This document shows, one piece after another, positions 45,698 through 56,360 of a stretch of 64,000 bases of DNA. The DNA lies in assembly GCA_037893245.1 (NCBI GenBank), contig JBAIAA010000245.1, positions 434,001 to 498,000 on the forward strand. Direction: 5' to 3'. Position numbers and translations under genes: made by a program. The notes under the pieces were generated by a model. That model ran no database searches. It was given only the letters and a program-made list of their open reading frames with translations, and was not told the DNA's origin. How positions within the stretch are numbered: position 1 is the first letter of the stretch; every line of letters begins with the position of its first letter. The stretch is from Crossaster papposus (Eukaryota > Echinodermata > Asteroidea > Velatida > Solasteridae).

Positions 45698-46272
45698 GTA
45701 GGTACTATACTAATAAAATTTAATACTAACCATTATAACAACTAGAAATGTGTTTGTGGAAAAACACAAGGGGCCAAATTCATCAACGGTGATTTTCTCT
45801 TGATCACGATTAACTAGGCTAAACTGTGTACATTATGTAGCCTATACACAGTTGAGGATCAAACGTACAATTCTAGGCCGAAATTCAGCTACTGTTTATC
45901 AAACGTACATGGTTAGTGACATGGTTAGATACGTCTAAGGGTACGTTCAGCTCGACGAAGGCGTAAGTTTATACAGAAGCAATTGGCCTTTGGGCCAATA
46001 GATAAGAAATTCTTAATCCAAAATATGCTTGCGTTCAGTAATCGTCAGCCAGATTGCGGTCCTTTATAAACGGATACATTGTTTGCAAAGCTGTTCTCAA
46101 CGTGGAAGTCTCACAGATCTAAGTTTTCCTGAGAATGACATAATTAGCTTCTTAATTATTACTACTTTCTTGTGTATTTTGTCAGTTGAAATTATCTGTT
46201 TTTCCAGACGATTTGTATGCGCTGAAAGTCACAACAATCACAGGTTTATTAAAACTACTTTTTTTTATTTAG

Positions 46273-46426
46273 CTGAAACTGCCAAGAAAAAACAAGTGGT
46301 ACCAAGAGTGATATGTCGTCAGGCAGAGAATCCCGAACCTGGCAAGGACAGAACTCGCGTGCATTGCGGAGCACCAGCAAAACAGGCGGCCGAGGTTTTC
46401 CAACACATTTCATCTGGAATTCCGCG
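46273..46426 (+). CDS. Linker exon of the foldback-element gene
   Basis: Acceptor tttatttag in phase 1, matching the previous donor, and donor gtgagc in phase 2. It reads AETAKKKQVVPRVICRQAEN and ends AAEVFQHISSGIPR. Basic and cysteine-containing but with no recognised domain. Confidence 0.55.
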
Positions 46427-46501
46427 GTGAGCACTTTAGGTTTATGATGTTTAAAAATTAAAATACAAAATAAACTATACGCATTTTTTAGGGAAAAGTT
46501 T

Positions 46502-46860
46502 TAGAGGTATAATACACCATTGGTAATTGCTTGGATTATCAGGAATGAGTGAATTTGAGAGGTTGTATTTTATAGAAAATATCGTTTAACTGACCTGTCC
46601 AAAGTTTTACAATCATGGATGCCGATAAAAAGCAAGACAAAATGCATTCGTTTCCAACCGGCGTCGGGCAGTTTAACGGCGATCGTAATTTGTTGATCGT
46701 TAATTCTTTTCGGAACAGTTACAGGATTTCAAGCGCAATCATTTTGCTGGATGCCTGGATTTATTATATAATTTCAAATAAGTAAGATATTTTATAATAA
46801 TTAGGCAGTAAAACATTCCGAATGTGTGGCTACACCTTTGAAAACGGTGGCTACACCTTT
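46502..46860. mobile_element. Degenerate TTAA MITE copy
   Basis: Shares 'taatacaccattggtaattg' and 'acaatcatggatgccga' with the AGGTAGTATACACC family, but the ends have decayed and TTAA sites are not preserved. It lies between the exons at 46,273 and 46,962. Confidence 0.65.
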
Positions 46861-46961
46861 AAAGTGTTACAACTGTAATACATACGTACGTCCAGTCAAA
46901 ATAACAATTATATCGCAGTATACTACATTGGTAAGTAATTTCGATTGTTGGTAACATTCAG

Positions 46962-47055
46962 AAAAATGCCAGTGATGACGGGATTTGACGCCAGCAAATT
47001 GAGCAAGGTGGCGTACGTCCTTCCACTGCCTAAAGCATCGTTGTACAACTACAAG
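46962..47055 (+). CDS. Short linker exon
   Basis: 94 nt, acceptor acattcag, donor gtatgt. It enters in phase 2 and leaves in phase 0, consistent with its neighbours. It reads KMPVMTGFDASKLSKVAYVL then PLPKASLYNYK. No domain recognised. Phase agreement on both sides is the main support. Confidence 0.55.
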
Positions 47056-47491
47056 GTATGTATGAGTAACGTTTCAACGTGTTATTACTACACATATTTA
47101 AAAAAAAAGTGCCGTGGCCGGGTGTTCGATCACATAATATTGGTAGTAGAGGCATTATTAATGCCTTGCTGTGGATGTGGATTGTGGACTAGTTAAACAT
47201 CCCAATTCTGAACTCTATCCGTGCTGTGAAGACATCAGAATGTCTTGAGGGGCGAGTGGCCTTTGGCCTTGTGATGGGCGATCTGCATAAAAAGAATCAC
47301 AGATGATGGGTGTGTATACTCCTACAGGTGGATTTGATAACCCAAAACTTTTATTAGAAAAAGTAGCCATATTTTTCTGTCAGTTGTTAATTGTTAAACA
47401 GTTAAATGACTTTAAAATGGAGAATAAACACGCACAACAGATTTAAATACACCACTTTAAAATAACGTGTAGGCATATGTCAATGGCGAAG

Positions 47492-47526
47492 GTTGCCTCC
47501 CCCCCCCCCCCCCCCCCCCCCCCCCC
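47492..47526. repeat. Poly-C tract
   Basis: About 28-30 consecutive C residues in an intron of the foldback-element gene, followed by C-rich sequence. A proline-rich ORF across it is an artefact. Confidence 0.85.
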
Positions 47527-47953
47527 TCTACTCCCACCCCCTCCCACCCCACCCCCTTGCGCTTATGAGTGAAGTTATTCCTTGCAAACAAACAACTAAA
47601 ATTTCGAAAATCGGTAGTATCGATGCACATGTATTACGTAATTTCAACTGCAAGTGGCAAGAAATCAGCCAAAAGATTTCGGGGCCCTTACTAGCGGGCC
47701 TTGGACCCCGTCGTAATTGGCTTCGCGCTTCGTTCTCGCGGTAGTCAAGTTTGATAGGTAAATAGTTCAACCCCCCCCCAAAAAAAAAAAAAAATTAAAA
47801 AATTAATAAAAAAAATAATTAAAAAAAAAAAAAAAAAATAGATCCGGCCCTGTATTTAGACCGCGTTTGAATTGGATAGCCTATGCTATTCACCGACGTA
47901 TTTTATAGTTATCACAATAATGTTTGTAGTGTCTTGCCTTGTTTTCTATTCAG

Positions 47954-48163
47954 AAGAAAAGACAGACGGCAACTTCAATGTCGAAGGTACAATCAAAGAA
48001 AACAGCATCTGTTTCATCAAGAAATCAACGACAGCCAAGAAACGAAGTAGTTTGTTTTGAGTGTGGTGTGCTGTGTCCAGGAGACTTTGGGTTTTTGGAC
48101 CATTTCCATGCAAGGCATCGTCCCCGGCGGTGGTCGAGTGCCCGTGATAAGCTGAATAAACCG
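47954..48163 (+). CDS. C2H2 zinc-finger exon
   Basis: 70 codons, acceptor ctattcag, donor gtagcg, phase 0 on both sides. A basic, serine-rich start is followed by CFECGVLCPGDFGFLDHFHA and RH: Cys-x2-Cys, 12-14 residues, His-x3/4-His, a C2H2 finger with the usual hydrophobic core. It is probably a nucleic-acid-binding module of the transposon protein. The flanking RPRR is also basic. Confidence 0.62.
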
Positions 48164-49400
48164 GTAGCGTAAAACAAAATTTGTTTTCTTCTATTTATCT
48201 GATAATTTACGAATCGTACCTATAGCATGCATGGCATAGGTGTGATCCTTTAAGAGCTAGGCTACCAAGCTAGCCCAGTGAAGTTCGCTGGGCCTAGAAG
48301 CTGCAGCTGTTTCATTGACTTAACTCCGGCTCCGTCTAAATCGTGTATTATCAGAATATTGATTGGCTGTGATGTTAATCACTAATTATGGCCAATAGAT
48401 GATCAGTAACAAAATAATTGGATCCCAGGTGTGGGAGAAGAAACATTTGTGTAATGTTAAAGAAAATGACCTAACTGACCATTCGGTGACCATTGGCCAA
48501 ATTCTGACCCCAACTGAGCATTAGTGACCATTGGCCCAATTAAAAAGAAAAAGACTGCGTAAGAAGCATGTAGTAATTATATAGAAAAATATGCCCATTG
48601 CATATCAGGTGGCCATGGCCTGCCTCACTCTTGGTTAGACTCGGTACCAAACACCGACTAGTCTAGTTACATACCCCGCGTTTCAATGTACCCAACTGTT
48701 ATCTGCGCATTCAATTGAACAGAAGTGAAAGTCAACAAATTTCATTTTATAGTGTTCATAAATTCGCAGTGTTTTCAATATGTTGTACATTGGAATGCTT
48801 TAGTCTTTTTCACAATACCCATTTATTGCCCTTGGTCGGATGGGCCCAGTCATGATTTTGTTGTTATTCTTCAACATCCAACAACGAAATAGCGCCAATT
48901 GTAGAATAGATAAGTAAGGGAAGACAACGTAAAGAAGTTAACCGTAAAAGAAAGGCATTCCTAGAATGACAGAGACATTTAATTAGCATAATAATAGTTT
49001 ATCGGTTAGACCGTGAACCAATTCAATCGTTTTACTCATATTTGCGTCAGACTAAAGAAACCTAAATTCTCTGAAATAAATAATGTTTCTACAGTTTCTG
49101 GTTTAACAAATATGTCAAAACTTAGTAATTTGGTAATGTTTTGATTGAAATTCACGTCGTGACAGTAATTGTAAACGGCGTAACAGGGAATGAAACACAT
49201 AAGCTAAACCAGTCTTGTTTTTAATTAAACGAGTAAAAATAAACATCTTTTCTTGCGTAAAATCGCATCACATTCAATAGCGAAATGGCACAGCCAAATT
49301 AATATTTAGGCCCACTTTGGTTATATGGACACAATTATACCTTGTTTAATTGTTTTTGCTATTTTTTCAGTTTCATTGTCACTTCCTTTTTTACTCTCAG

Positions 49401-51191
49401 ACAACCTCGGATGACGAAACAGCAAAACTTGATGTTGGTGGCGGCAAATCCAGGACCACTTCAGAGGAGAAATGCGACCAATTGGCTGCATTGATAGGTA
49501 ACTGTGTCACTCTCCAACAACTGGATGAAAGCACTCTGCCAAGTAACTGTTTACGTTTAATACGAACAGGTATTCGATGGATAAAAAGAGATAGAAACGG
49601 TTTGAAAAAGGTTTCCATTATGTGGACCCAAAACAGACACAATTTAAGGGGCAAAGTCCGCTCAATCATTGAAAAGCGTGAACGTGGAAAAAAAATTGCC
49701 TCTAATGTCAAAGGTACTAACGCCAAAAGAACGAAAAAACAAAAATCTGGCTCTTCTACTTCTAGTAGCATATCTGATCCGAACGCAAACTCTCAAAGTG
49801 TCCAGTCTGATTTGTACTGCATTTGTAATGAACCGTACGACCCCAACAAAAGCATGGTTGCTTGCGACCAATGTGGTGGATGGTACCATTACACGTGTAT
49901 GAATTTAAAACCCCCACGCAAAGACAAATCCTTCATGGATAAAGTAAAATTTTATTGTGGAGTAAATGATTGTAATTCTGGTAAATTTTCATTTGAACAC
50001 GTATCCGGGAGAAGCGAAACCGACAAAGCAACATACTCCGTGAGACCAAAACGGACAAAATATCGGGAAAATAAGACAAGTCGTAATCAAGAAAAAACCG
50101 ACGAAAGTGTTTCAGACCAAAATCTTAACAAACCTAAGACGAGTCGTAAAAAAAAGAAAAAAGATAAAAGTGTTTCGAACCAGAACAAACCTGACAGAAG
50201 TCCTTCAAATAGCGAAACCGATGAACATGTTTCCACTGACCAGTTTCCTAACAAATCTAAGAAAAGTCATAAAAAAGAAAAAACAGACGAAAGTGTCACC
50301 AGCCTGGACATGAACAAACCCGACAGAAGTCCTTCAAATAGCGAAACCGATGAACATGTTTCCATTGACCAGTTTCAAAACAAATCTAGAAAAAGTCATA
50401 AAAAAGAAAAAACAGACGAAAGTGTCACCAGCCTGGACATGAACAAACCCGACAGAAGTCCTTCAAATAGCGAAACCGATGAACATGTTTCCATTGACCA
50501 GTTTCAAAACAAATCTAGAAAAAGTCATAAAAAAGAAAAAACAGACGAAAGTGTCACCAGCCTGGACATGAACAAACCCGACACAAGTCCTTCAAATAGC
50601 AAAACTGATAAACATGTTTCCACTGACCAGTTTCCTAACAAATCTAAGAAAAGTCATAAAAAAGATAAAACAGACGAAAGTGTCACCAGCCTGGACATGA
50701 ACAAACCCGACACAAGTCCTTCAAATAGCAAAACTGATAAACATGTTTCCACTGACCAGTTTCCTAAAAAATCTAAGAAAAGTCATAAAAAAGATAAAAC
50801 AGACGAAAGTGTCACCAGCCTGGACATGAACAAACCCGACACAAGTCCTTCAAATAGCAAAACTGATAAACATGTTTCCACTGACCAGTTTCCTAAAAAA
50901 TCTAAGAAAAGTCATAAAAAAGATAAAACAGACGAAAGTGTCACCAGCCTGGACATGAACAAACCCGACACAAGTCCTTCAAAAGAAACCAGCGATTCTT
51001 CTCTTGTTGACGAAGACGATTTTGTATTGTTTTCCGATCATTCAAATAATATATTTGCTGATGATTCGTTTTCAGAGTCAAATGAGGGCTGGGAACCACA
51101 CGAGCAAAACTCGGACAGTAAAACATCAGAGGAAATTATCCCGGATTCAGTACTTTCCGAAATGTGTGCCGGTAACCCAAAAAAAGTTTAG
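49401..51191 (+). CDS. PHD-finger ORF with 43-residue tandem repeats
   Basis: About 596 codons from acceptor tactctcag (phase 0) to TAG. (1) An N-terminal helical region (about 49,440-49,680) of unknown family. (2) A basic nuclear-localisation-like KRTKKQK segment. (3) A PHD finger at about 49,816-49,980: YCICNEP, VACDQCGGWYHYTC and FYCGVNDC give a C4HC3 set with the aromatic before His. PHD fingers read histone H3 tails. (4) Lys/Ser/Asp-rich 43-residue repeats at about 50,170-50,985. (5) An acidic Ser-rich tail. The ORF ends seven bases before the ATG of the transposase ORF, in another frame, at an A7 run. A shortened run would fuse the two. Probably the middle part of one transposon polyprotein. 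Confidence 0.75.
   Translation, partial: TTSDDETAKLDVGGGKSRTTSEEKCDQLAALIGNCVTLQQLDESTLPSNCLRLIRTGIRWIKRDRNGLKKVSIMWTQNRHNLRGKVRSIIEKRERGKKIASNVKGTNAKRTKKQKSGSSTSSSISDPNANSQSVQSDLYCICNEPYDPNKSMVACDQCGGWYHYTCMNLKPPRKDKSFMDKVKFYCGVNDCNSGKFSFEHVSGRSETDKATYSVRPKRTKYRENKTSRNQEKTDESVSDQNLNKPKTSRKKKKKDKSVSNQNKPDRSPSNSETDEHVSTDQFPNKSKKSHKKEKTDESVTSLDMNKPDRSPSNSETDEHVSIDQFQNKSRKSHKKEKTDESVTSLDMNKPDRSPSNSETDEHVSIDQFQNKSRKSHKKEKTDESVTSLDMNKPDTSPSNSKTDKHVSTDQFPNKSKKSHKKDKTDESVTSLDMNKPDTSPSNSKTDKHVSTDQFPKKSKKSHKKDKTDESVTSLDMNKPDTSPSNSKTDKHVSTDQFPKKSKKSHKKDKTDESVTSLDMNKPDTSPSKETSDSSLVDEDDFVLFSDHSNNIFADDSFSESNEGWEPHEQNSDSKTSEEIIPDSVLSEMCAGNPKKV
50170..50985 (+). repeat. In-frame 129-bp coding tandem repeat
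   Basis: Six full copies and a partial of a 129-bp unit (43 codons). 'agtccttcaaatagc' recurs every 129 bp at about 50,198, 50,327, 50,456, 50,585, 50,714 and 50,843, with a divergent last copy at 50,972. The period is a multiple of three, so the frame is kept. Two sub-variants (SETDEH/KEKTDES, then SKTDKH/KDKTDES) lie in blocks, showing stepwise expansion. Rich in K, S, T and D, predicted disordered. Confidence 0.93.
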
Positions 51192-51198
51192 ACCTGCG

Positions 51199-54100
51199 AT
51201 GGCACCTTCATCTAAAAAGTTTCATTTCAACATAAGTAGAACAAAATGGGATAAGCTGAGAGCCCAGCAAAAAGGTCATAGTCTCCCCTTACAGTGGTCA
51301 GAAGTATTCGCTAAACCGCTGAAACGGATATATCCCTATTGTTGCATGCAATTTAGACGACATTATGTAAGTTTAATCAAACCCAAGCGAAAGTCAACAT
51401 TCAAATTTACTGCAGATGGCTATTGTAATTTTAAAGATTGTGAAATCAAATTTAAGTTAAAGATGGGTTCAGAGAAAAATCTTAAGATTAGAGTTTCAAT
51501 TACCGGCAAACAGAAACACGCAAAAAAGGAGACACGTGCACGATACATTAAGGGTGACCAGAGAATAGAGTTTAAGAAGAGGTTAAGATATAAGAAACCA
51601 AGGAGAGATTATTTAGATAATTTAAAATCATTAAGTAATAACAAATTCTTCTCTGGTTGCAGAAACGACGCACCGAGCAAATCGGTGCTGCAAAACATTT
51701 CTAGCGAATCAAAACGAATTGGCAGAAGAAAGGAAAAGAACATACAAGGCATTTTGAGGATATTAAAAAAGCAAAACACTGAAGGAGGACATTTGCCTGG
51801 AGTTGTTCGAAATTTTTCAGTTGCACCTTCAGGTCTGATGCTGTATTCCCATGACAGCGTCAAGATTTACCATTATATTTCACGACGAGATATTATTTAT
51901 TTGGATGCTACAGGATCGATAATGCAAAACCACTCTGACGTCAACACTGGGAAGAAATATCTACTTTATGATCTTGTCATTCGACATCCAAAGAAGGGAA
52001 ACCCTCCACTAGTCATTGCGTCCTTCATAACCACAAATCAAACTACTGTTAATATCTCTAACTTCCTATCCTCCTTCTTACATTCTGAAAAAACTATCTA
52101 CGGTCACAATGGAGTTCGAAGCCCACTTCTGATAATGATTGATGGAAGTTCCATGTTACTCCTAGCAGTTCTTTGGTCATTTGCGTGTGAAACAGTGCCA
52201 GATTATTTATGCCGCTGCTACCGGGTATTAAACAAACAAGCGAAAACAAATGATCTGAACAAAGTTTTTGTCCATCAATGCGCAAGTCATTTTATGAAGA
52301 ATGCGTCTAGAATGTGCCATAAACATTACCCATCGAACTTTCGAGAAGCAATGTATTGGTTTGGGTTATTAGTTAAAGCTTGCAGCTTGACCGAAATTGA
52401 CGAAGTAGTATATGCAATAGCGATTTTGACGCTCTCTGAAAAAACAACACCGCTTGTCCGGGAAAACTACAACAAGTTACAGGACAAAATTGAGACCAGA
52501 CAAATTGCCTCCGAACCCTTACTTGAATGGAAAGAAGGATGGGACGATAGTGATAATGAAGTAGACGAACACACACTCGACGTCACGCAAGATGAATTGA
52601 TCAGTCAAGCCCCCAATTCCCCGTTTAAACGACGCTTCGATCACATTGTCCAAAAAGCCATCTCTGACATTGACGCTCACGCATCATGTAATGATGACAA
52701 CACACCCGGAACCGCACGCAGTGCTTATTACGGTAAAACCTTCCTCCGCTATTTGATGAACTACGCTCTTCCAACAATTCCCAACTGGTCGGCGATATTA
52801 CTCGGGGATCTAGGTAGATACGGAGAAACAAAGCCGTACAGTGATTATTCCAGAATGTATAAGACACTACAAAACTCTAACTATCAAAATATATCTGACA
52901 ATAACCGGACACAGGGTATAATTGAGAAGAGTATGGGCGAAGTAAAGAGGGTAAAATTATTCCATGAAAGGTGTAAGAAGCTCAGCGAATTTGCAACGAT
53001 TTATAAGAGAGACTTACTGCCGCTACACAGAGAGTTTGTGGACAGTTTCTGTAAATCCTCCAAAAAAGTTAAGAAAAAGTCACTGAACCTCACTTCCGAA
53101 AAATGGTCTAAGAGAAATCGCACTTCAACTCCAAATAACAAAGGCAGATACTTTAACCCCCCAACAAAGAAAATGAAATTCAAGGAAAAAAGCGCGAAAA
53201 AGGAAAGTGTACCTATGTTCACAAACAACAACTTATTCAAACAAAATGTGAGTACCGGTAATAACAAAAGTAAAAGCCACGAGTGTAAAGGATTTACAAC
53301 TCCCACAAAGCCCAGCTCTGTTTCACATGATAAGACGAATCCAATCAAAACAAAAAGCTCAATGGTAAATCCTGACCATGAAAAAAAACAAAAAACAGGA
53401 ACTAAACCATTCCTGGGCATCGGCATTGAAAATAACCACGTTTCTTGTTGGTGGATTGCAAATCAGGCACTTAAACCATTCCTCCATGATGTTGAAACGA
53501 ATACGGCAGAAATTCCTAACATGACATCTTCAAGGAAAAACATCATTTCCATTTTTCAAACTCTTTGTGGGAAAAGTGCTTGTACCACTAAAGCAATAAA
53601 GTATGCTACTATTGCTAACACTGTGAAAGCGTGCGCGAAACAATTGAAAATGAACCACAATCGTCAACAAGATGCGTCCGAATTTTTGGCGTCCAATTTC
53701 ATACGTGATTTAATGAATGATTTGAAATTAAATGTAGAGGTTGGAATTACTCGCGATAACCAGTGCTTGCACTGCAAAAATAAGGAGTGCCTCGAAGTCT
53801 CAACTAGCTCGGTGCTGCCGATTCCAGCTGTGAAAAAAAATGTACGAGATTGTTGTTTCGAATACTTCAGGAGTGAAGTTTGTTTCGGTTTGGATTGTAT
53901 TAAATGTCAGGATGATAAAGCCATAAAGAAAACCTCTACACGAATATATTTAGTGCCAGATATATTATTTATTCAAGTGTTGCGGTTCAAAATACAAAAC
54001 CAAAAGGCAGTAAAAGTTACAAACAAAATCCATGTCGATAAGAATTTGGAATTGACTAATTACCTTTCAGACCCGAGTATACGAGCTATATATTCTCTCG

Positions 54101-55365
54101 TGTCTGTCGTAGCACATTTTGGCGATAGCGTGGAAAGCGGACACTACGTCACATTTGTAATTGACAGTAAAAACAATAAGATCTTACAATATAACGATAA
54201 ACGTGTACATGAGGTTAGTCAACAACGATTTAGTCAGTTGGTAGATCATTGTGGATATCTATTAATGTATAGAAAGATCACGGCTGCTGACTGTACAGTC
54301 TTAACAGATCATAGTAGTGAAAGTGAAGACAGTGAAAATAGTAGTAGCGGTTACGAATACCCAACGAGGCCCGAAGTAGCAGACCTTATTGCAGATGATT
54401 CGGTTTCTGAATTTTCGGATGCTGACAGTACGTCAAATGACCAGGTAAAGATCGATCACAACTACTCGTCCAACAAACAAAGTAAATATGTGCCGAAATA
54501 TTGGGGCGGCAATTTCAGTACAGACCCATCCACGTTTTTTAAATTAAGTGCAAACGAAGAACGGTTTGTGAGAGATCTGTGGGGGTTTATTGACGGAAGC
54601 GTTATCGACTCTGTGGCAATTGAGTCCAAAACAAGCAAGGATTTTTTAACTTTTCTTCATTTAGCTTATTTAAATCCACATCAGACCGACGCGGTTTTGA
54701 AGTGTATTCGAAAATCCAACCCGGGCTATAATAAGGGATGGGTAAGTAACTTCTTCGTAGACTTTTACTTGGAGCAACTTTCATCAAGTAATTTAACTGT
54801 TACATCATGTGGTGCTTTGCGATGTTCTGAAACGAACGAAATAATTAACCGAAAAGTTAAGAAAGCCACTTTTGCTGGAGTGAAAAAAACATGCTGTGTT
54901 TTAGGCGACCTACCAAACCTGATTCTTTGTCCGTTGCTAGCAGATGGACATTTTAATCTGTTTGTAATCGACCAAAATAGGTCAAGCATATTTGTCTACG
55001 ATTCTTTAAGTTTAGACACTTCGCATTCTGACAAACTTAGAAAATATATGCCAAGGTATTCAGAATCTTTCCGCCTTTTTTTCTTAAAAGGTGTACAACT
55101 AAAGCACTGGCTTTGTGTCCCTAAAGTACCACAAATAACTGACGAATTTCCTATCGATATCCTACCAGTCGCTCAGCAAAATGATTCAGCAACTTGTGGG
55201 ATATATTTATGCTTGTTTGCTGAACAGGTCGCTTTTGAGCAACTTGGCGTGCGAGATAATGACACGAGTGTAGATTTGCGACTGTATACTGCTATGAATG
55301 TTGTGAGAAGAGCCAAATTCGTGGATGTTAGATTACAGCAACTGTATCAACACGTGTTCAAATAA
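51199..55365 (+). CDS. DDE-like transposase + USP + Ulp1 multidomain protein
   Basis: 1,388 codons from ATG 51,199 (the frame is open upstream to 51,004, overlapping the PHD ORF). Residues count from that ATG. N-terminal Cys/His-containing basic region. Transposase domain about 225-620: D236 in YLDATGS, D315 in MIDGS, a Cys-x2-His at 361-364 (HQCASHFMK) and acidic candidates E399-E414, an order seen in MULE/NOF-type DDE enzymes; then NNRTQGIIEKSMGEVKR. USP domain about 740-1,005: Cys box GIENNHVSCWW (C750), NRQQDASEFL, two Cys pairs, His box SGHYVTF (H982) and YNDKRV. Ulp1/C48 domain about 1,165-1,388: GHFNLFVID (H1251), YDSL (D1268), Q1326 and C1333 in QQNDSATCGIY. All expected catalytic residues of both proteases are present, so they may be active. 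An AATAAA overlaps the stop. Confidence 0.8.
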   Translation: MAPSSKKFHFNISRTKWDKLRAQQKGHSLPLQWSEVFAKPLKRIYPYCCMQFRRHYVSLIKPKRKSTFKFTADGYCNFKDCEIKFKLKMGSEKNLKIRVSITGKQKHAKKETRARYIKGDQRIEFKKRLRYKKPRRDYLDNLKSLSNNKFFSGCRNDAPSKSVLQNISSESKRIGRRKEKNIQGILRILKKQNTEGGHLPGVVRNFSVAPSGLMLYSHDSVKIYHYISRRDIIYLDATGSIMQNHSDVNTGKKYLLYDLVIRHPKKGNPPLVIASFITTNQTTVNISNFLSSFLHSEKTIYGHNGVRSPLLIMIDGSSMLLLAVLWSFACETVPDYLCRCYRVLNKQAKTNDLNKVFVHQCASHFMKNASRMCHKHYPSNFREAMYWFGLLVKACSLTEIDEVVYAIAILTLSEKTTPLVRENYNKLQDKIETRQIASEPLLEWKEGWDDSDNEVDEHTLDVTQDELISQAPNSPFKRRFDHIVQKAISDIDAHASCNDDNTPGTARSAYYGKTFLRYLMNYALPTIPNWSAILLGDLGRYGETKPYSDYSRMYKTLQNSNYQNISDNNRTQGIIEKSMGEVKRVKLFHERCKKLSEFATIYKRDLLPLHREFVDSFCKSSKKVKKKSLNLTSEKWSKRNRTSTPNNKGRYFNPPTKKMKFKEKSAKKESVPMFTNNNLFKQNVSTGNNKSKSHECKGFTTPTKPSSVSHDKTNPIKTKSSMVNPDHEKKQKTGTKPFLGIGIENNHVSCWWIANQALKPFLHDVETNTAEIPNMTSSRKNIISIFQTLCGKSACTTKAIKYATIANTVKACAKQLKMNHNRQQDASEFLASNFIRDLMNDLKLNVEVGITRDNQCLHCKNKECLEVSTSSVLPIPAVKKNVRDCCFEYFRSEVCFGLDCIKCQDDKAIKKTSTRIYLVPDILFIQVLRFKIQNQKAVKVTNKIHVDKNLELTNYLSDPSIRAIYSLVSVVAHFGDSVESGHYVTFVIDSKNNKILQYNDKRVHEVSQQRFSQLVDHCGYLLMYRKITAADCTVLTDHSSESEDSENSSSGYEYPTRPEVADLIADDSVSEFSDADSTSNDQVKIDHNYSSNKQSKYVPKYWGGNFSTDPSTFFKLSANEERFVRDLWGFIDGSVIDSVAIESKTSKDFLTFLHLAYLNPHQTDAVLKCIRKSNPGYNKGWVSNFFVDFYLEQLSSSNLTVTSCGALRCSETNEIINRKVKKATFAGVKKTCCVLGDLPNLILCPLLADGHFNLFVIDQNRSSIFVYDSLSLDTSHSDKLRKYMPRYSESFRLFFLKGVQLKHWLCVPKVPQITDEFPIDILPVAQQNDSATCGIYLCLFAEQVAFEQLGVRDNDTSVDLRLYTAMNVVRRAKFVDVRLQQLYQHVFK

Positions 55366-56360
55366 ATCTAGACACAATCACGACTTATACACAAGATAAA
55401 CGTTCCAAACTGTCTTGAGCAACCTCAAAACATTTTTGTTTTGTATAATGAGGGCATCCATTTTGCTTATGGTTCTGACATTATTTTGTTTTGCACCTGA
55501 AGTTGGATAGGTTGATCGGCAAAAAATAAGAACATAAAGACAAATGTTATAATAATTTCCGTTGCATTATGTATTGATGTTTAAAAAGCGTATTGTCTAC
55601 AATGTTGTTTATTGTCGTGGGCTTATCATGAGTTGATATATCTGAACAAAATAAAAAGCCACCTTTAGCAAGATATCGTTAACTACCTACCATATCTTCA
55701 ACATACAGTTCACTGAGTAAAAAATGCTCCTCAAAATATTAATACAGCCCGACTACCGCAATTTGTATTTATATTTTTGGGGTAAAAAATAAAATAAAAA
55801 TGGGGTCGGTCGGAAACGAGAACCAAGGTAAAAAAGAAAGCCTTTATATTCTCTCTTGGTATTTCATTGTTTTATCTTTACTGAATTAGATACGACTTGT
55901 AGGTTCTTCGTTTTGGGGACTGTTACAAACTATTAACTAGCCAAATTAAGGGAACAAAAATCCATTTAATTTAGACAAACAGAACTATGGATTCTTGGTT
56001 GAGGACCGCCGATAGAACTGATTAGCCTGATTAAAAACTAAAATTAAATTATTAAAAACAACAGTATTATTTATTACTGCGTTTAAAGAAAGTTATCACC
56101 GTTTGCTTTTGGAGTAATATTTACAAGTGTATAATAATGGGTTAGGGGATTCATTATAGTAAATATTATGACGCTGTTTTGTAATCATGTTAGAAAAACT
56201 TGAATGTATTATTGTTGTACTCTGGTTTCTTGACTTCCTTCAGACGAAACAGAGCATTTATATACGTCGATGAATTATCTTGTTAAGAAACCAGACTTGG
56301 TTTTTGCAGCCATTCCTGAATGTGTATTCAAATATTATTTCATTGTGTATTGTAAATAAA
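55361..56360 (+). promoter_or_regulatory. Candidate poly(A) signals and 3' UTR
   Basis: AATAAA hexamers at 55,361-55,366 (overlapping the stop codon), 55,650-55,655 and 56,355-56,360. The last precedes 'atgtgg', a GT-containing context suited to cleavage. No other coding sequence between the stop and the right array at 56,690. Confidence 0.45.

Noticed and set aside
51004..51198. Upstream 65 codons of the long transposase ORF as a true N terminus
   Set aside because: They overlap the acidic tail of the PHD ORF in another frame and start at a TTG. ATG 51,199, or fusion with the PHD ORF, is more plausible.
53001..53426. 141-codon minus-strand ORF
   Set aside because: Shadow of the lysine-rich linker in the transposase/USP ORF; leucine/phenylalanine-rich antisense.
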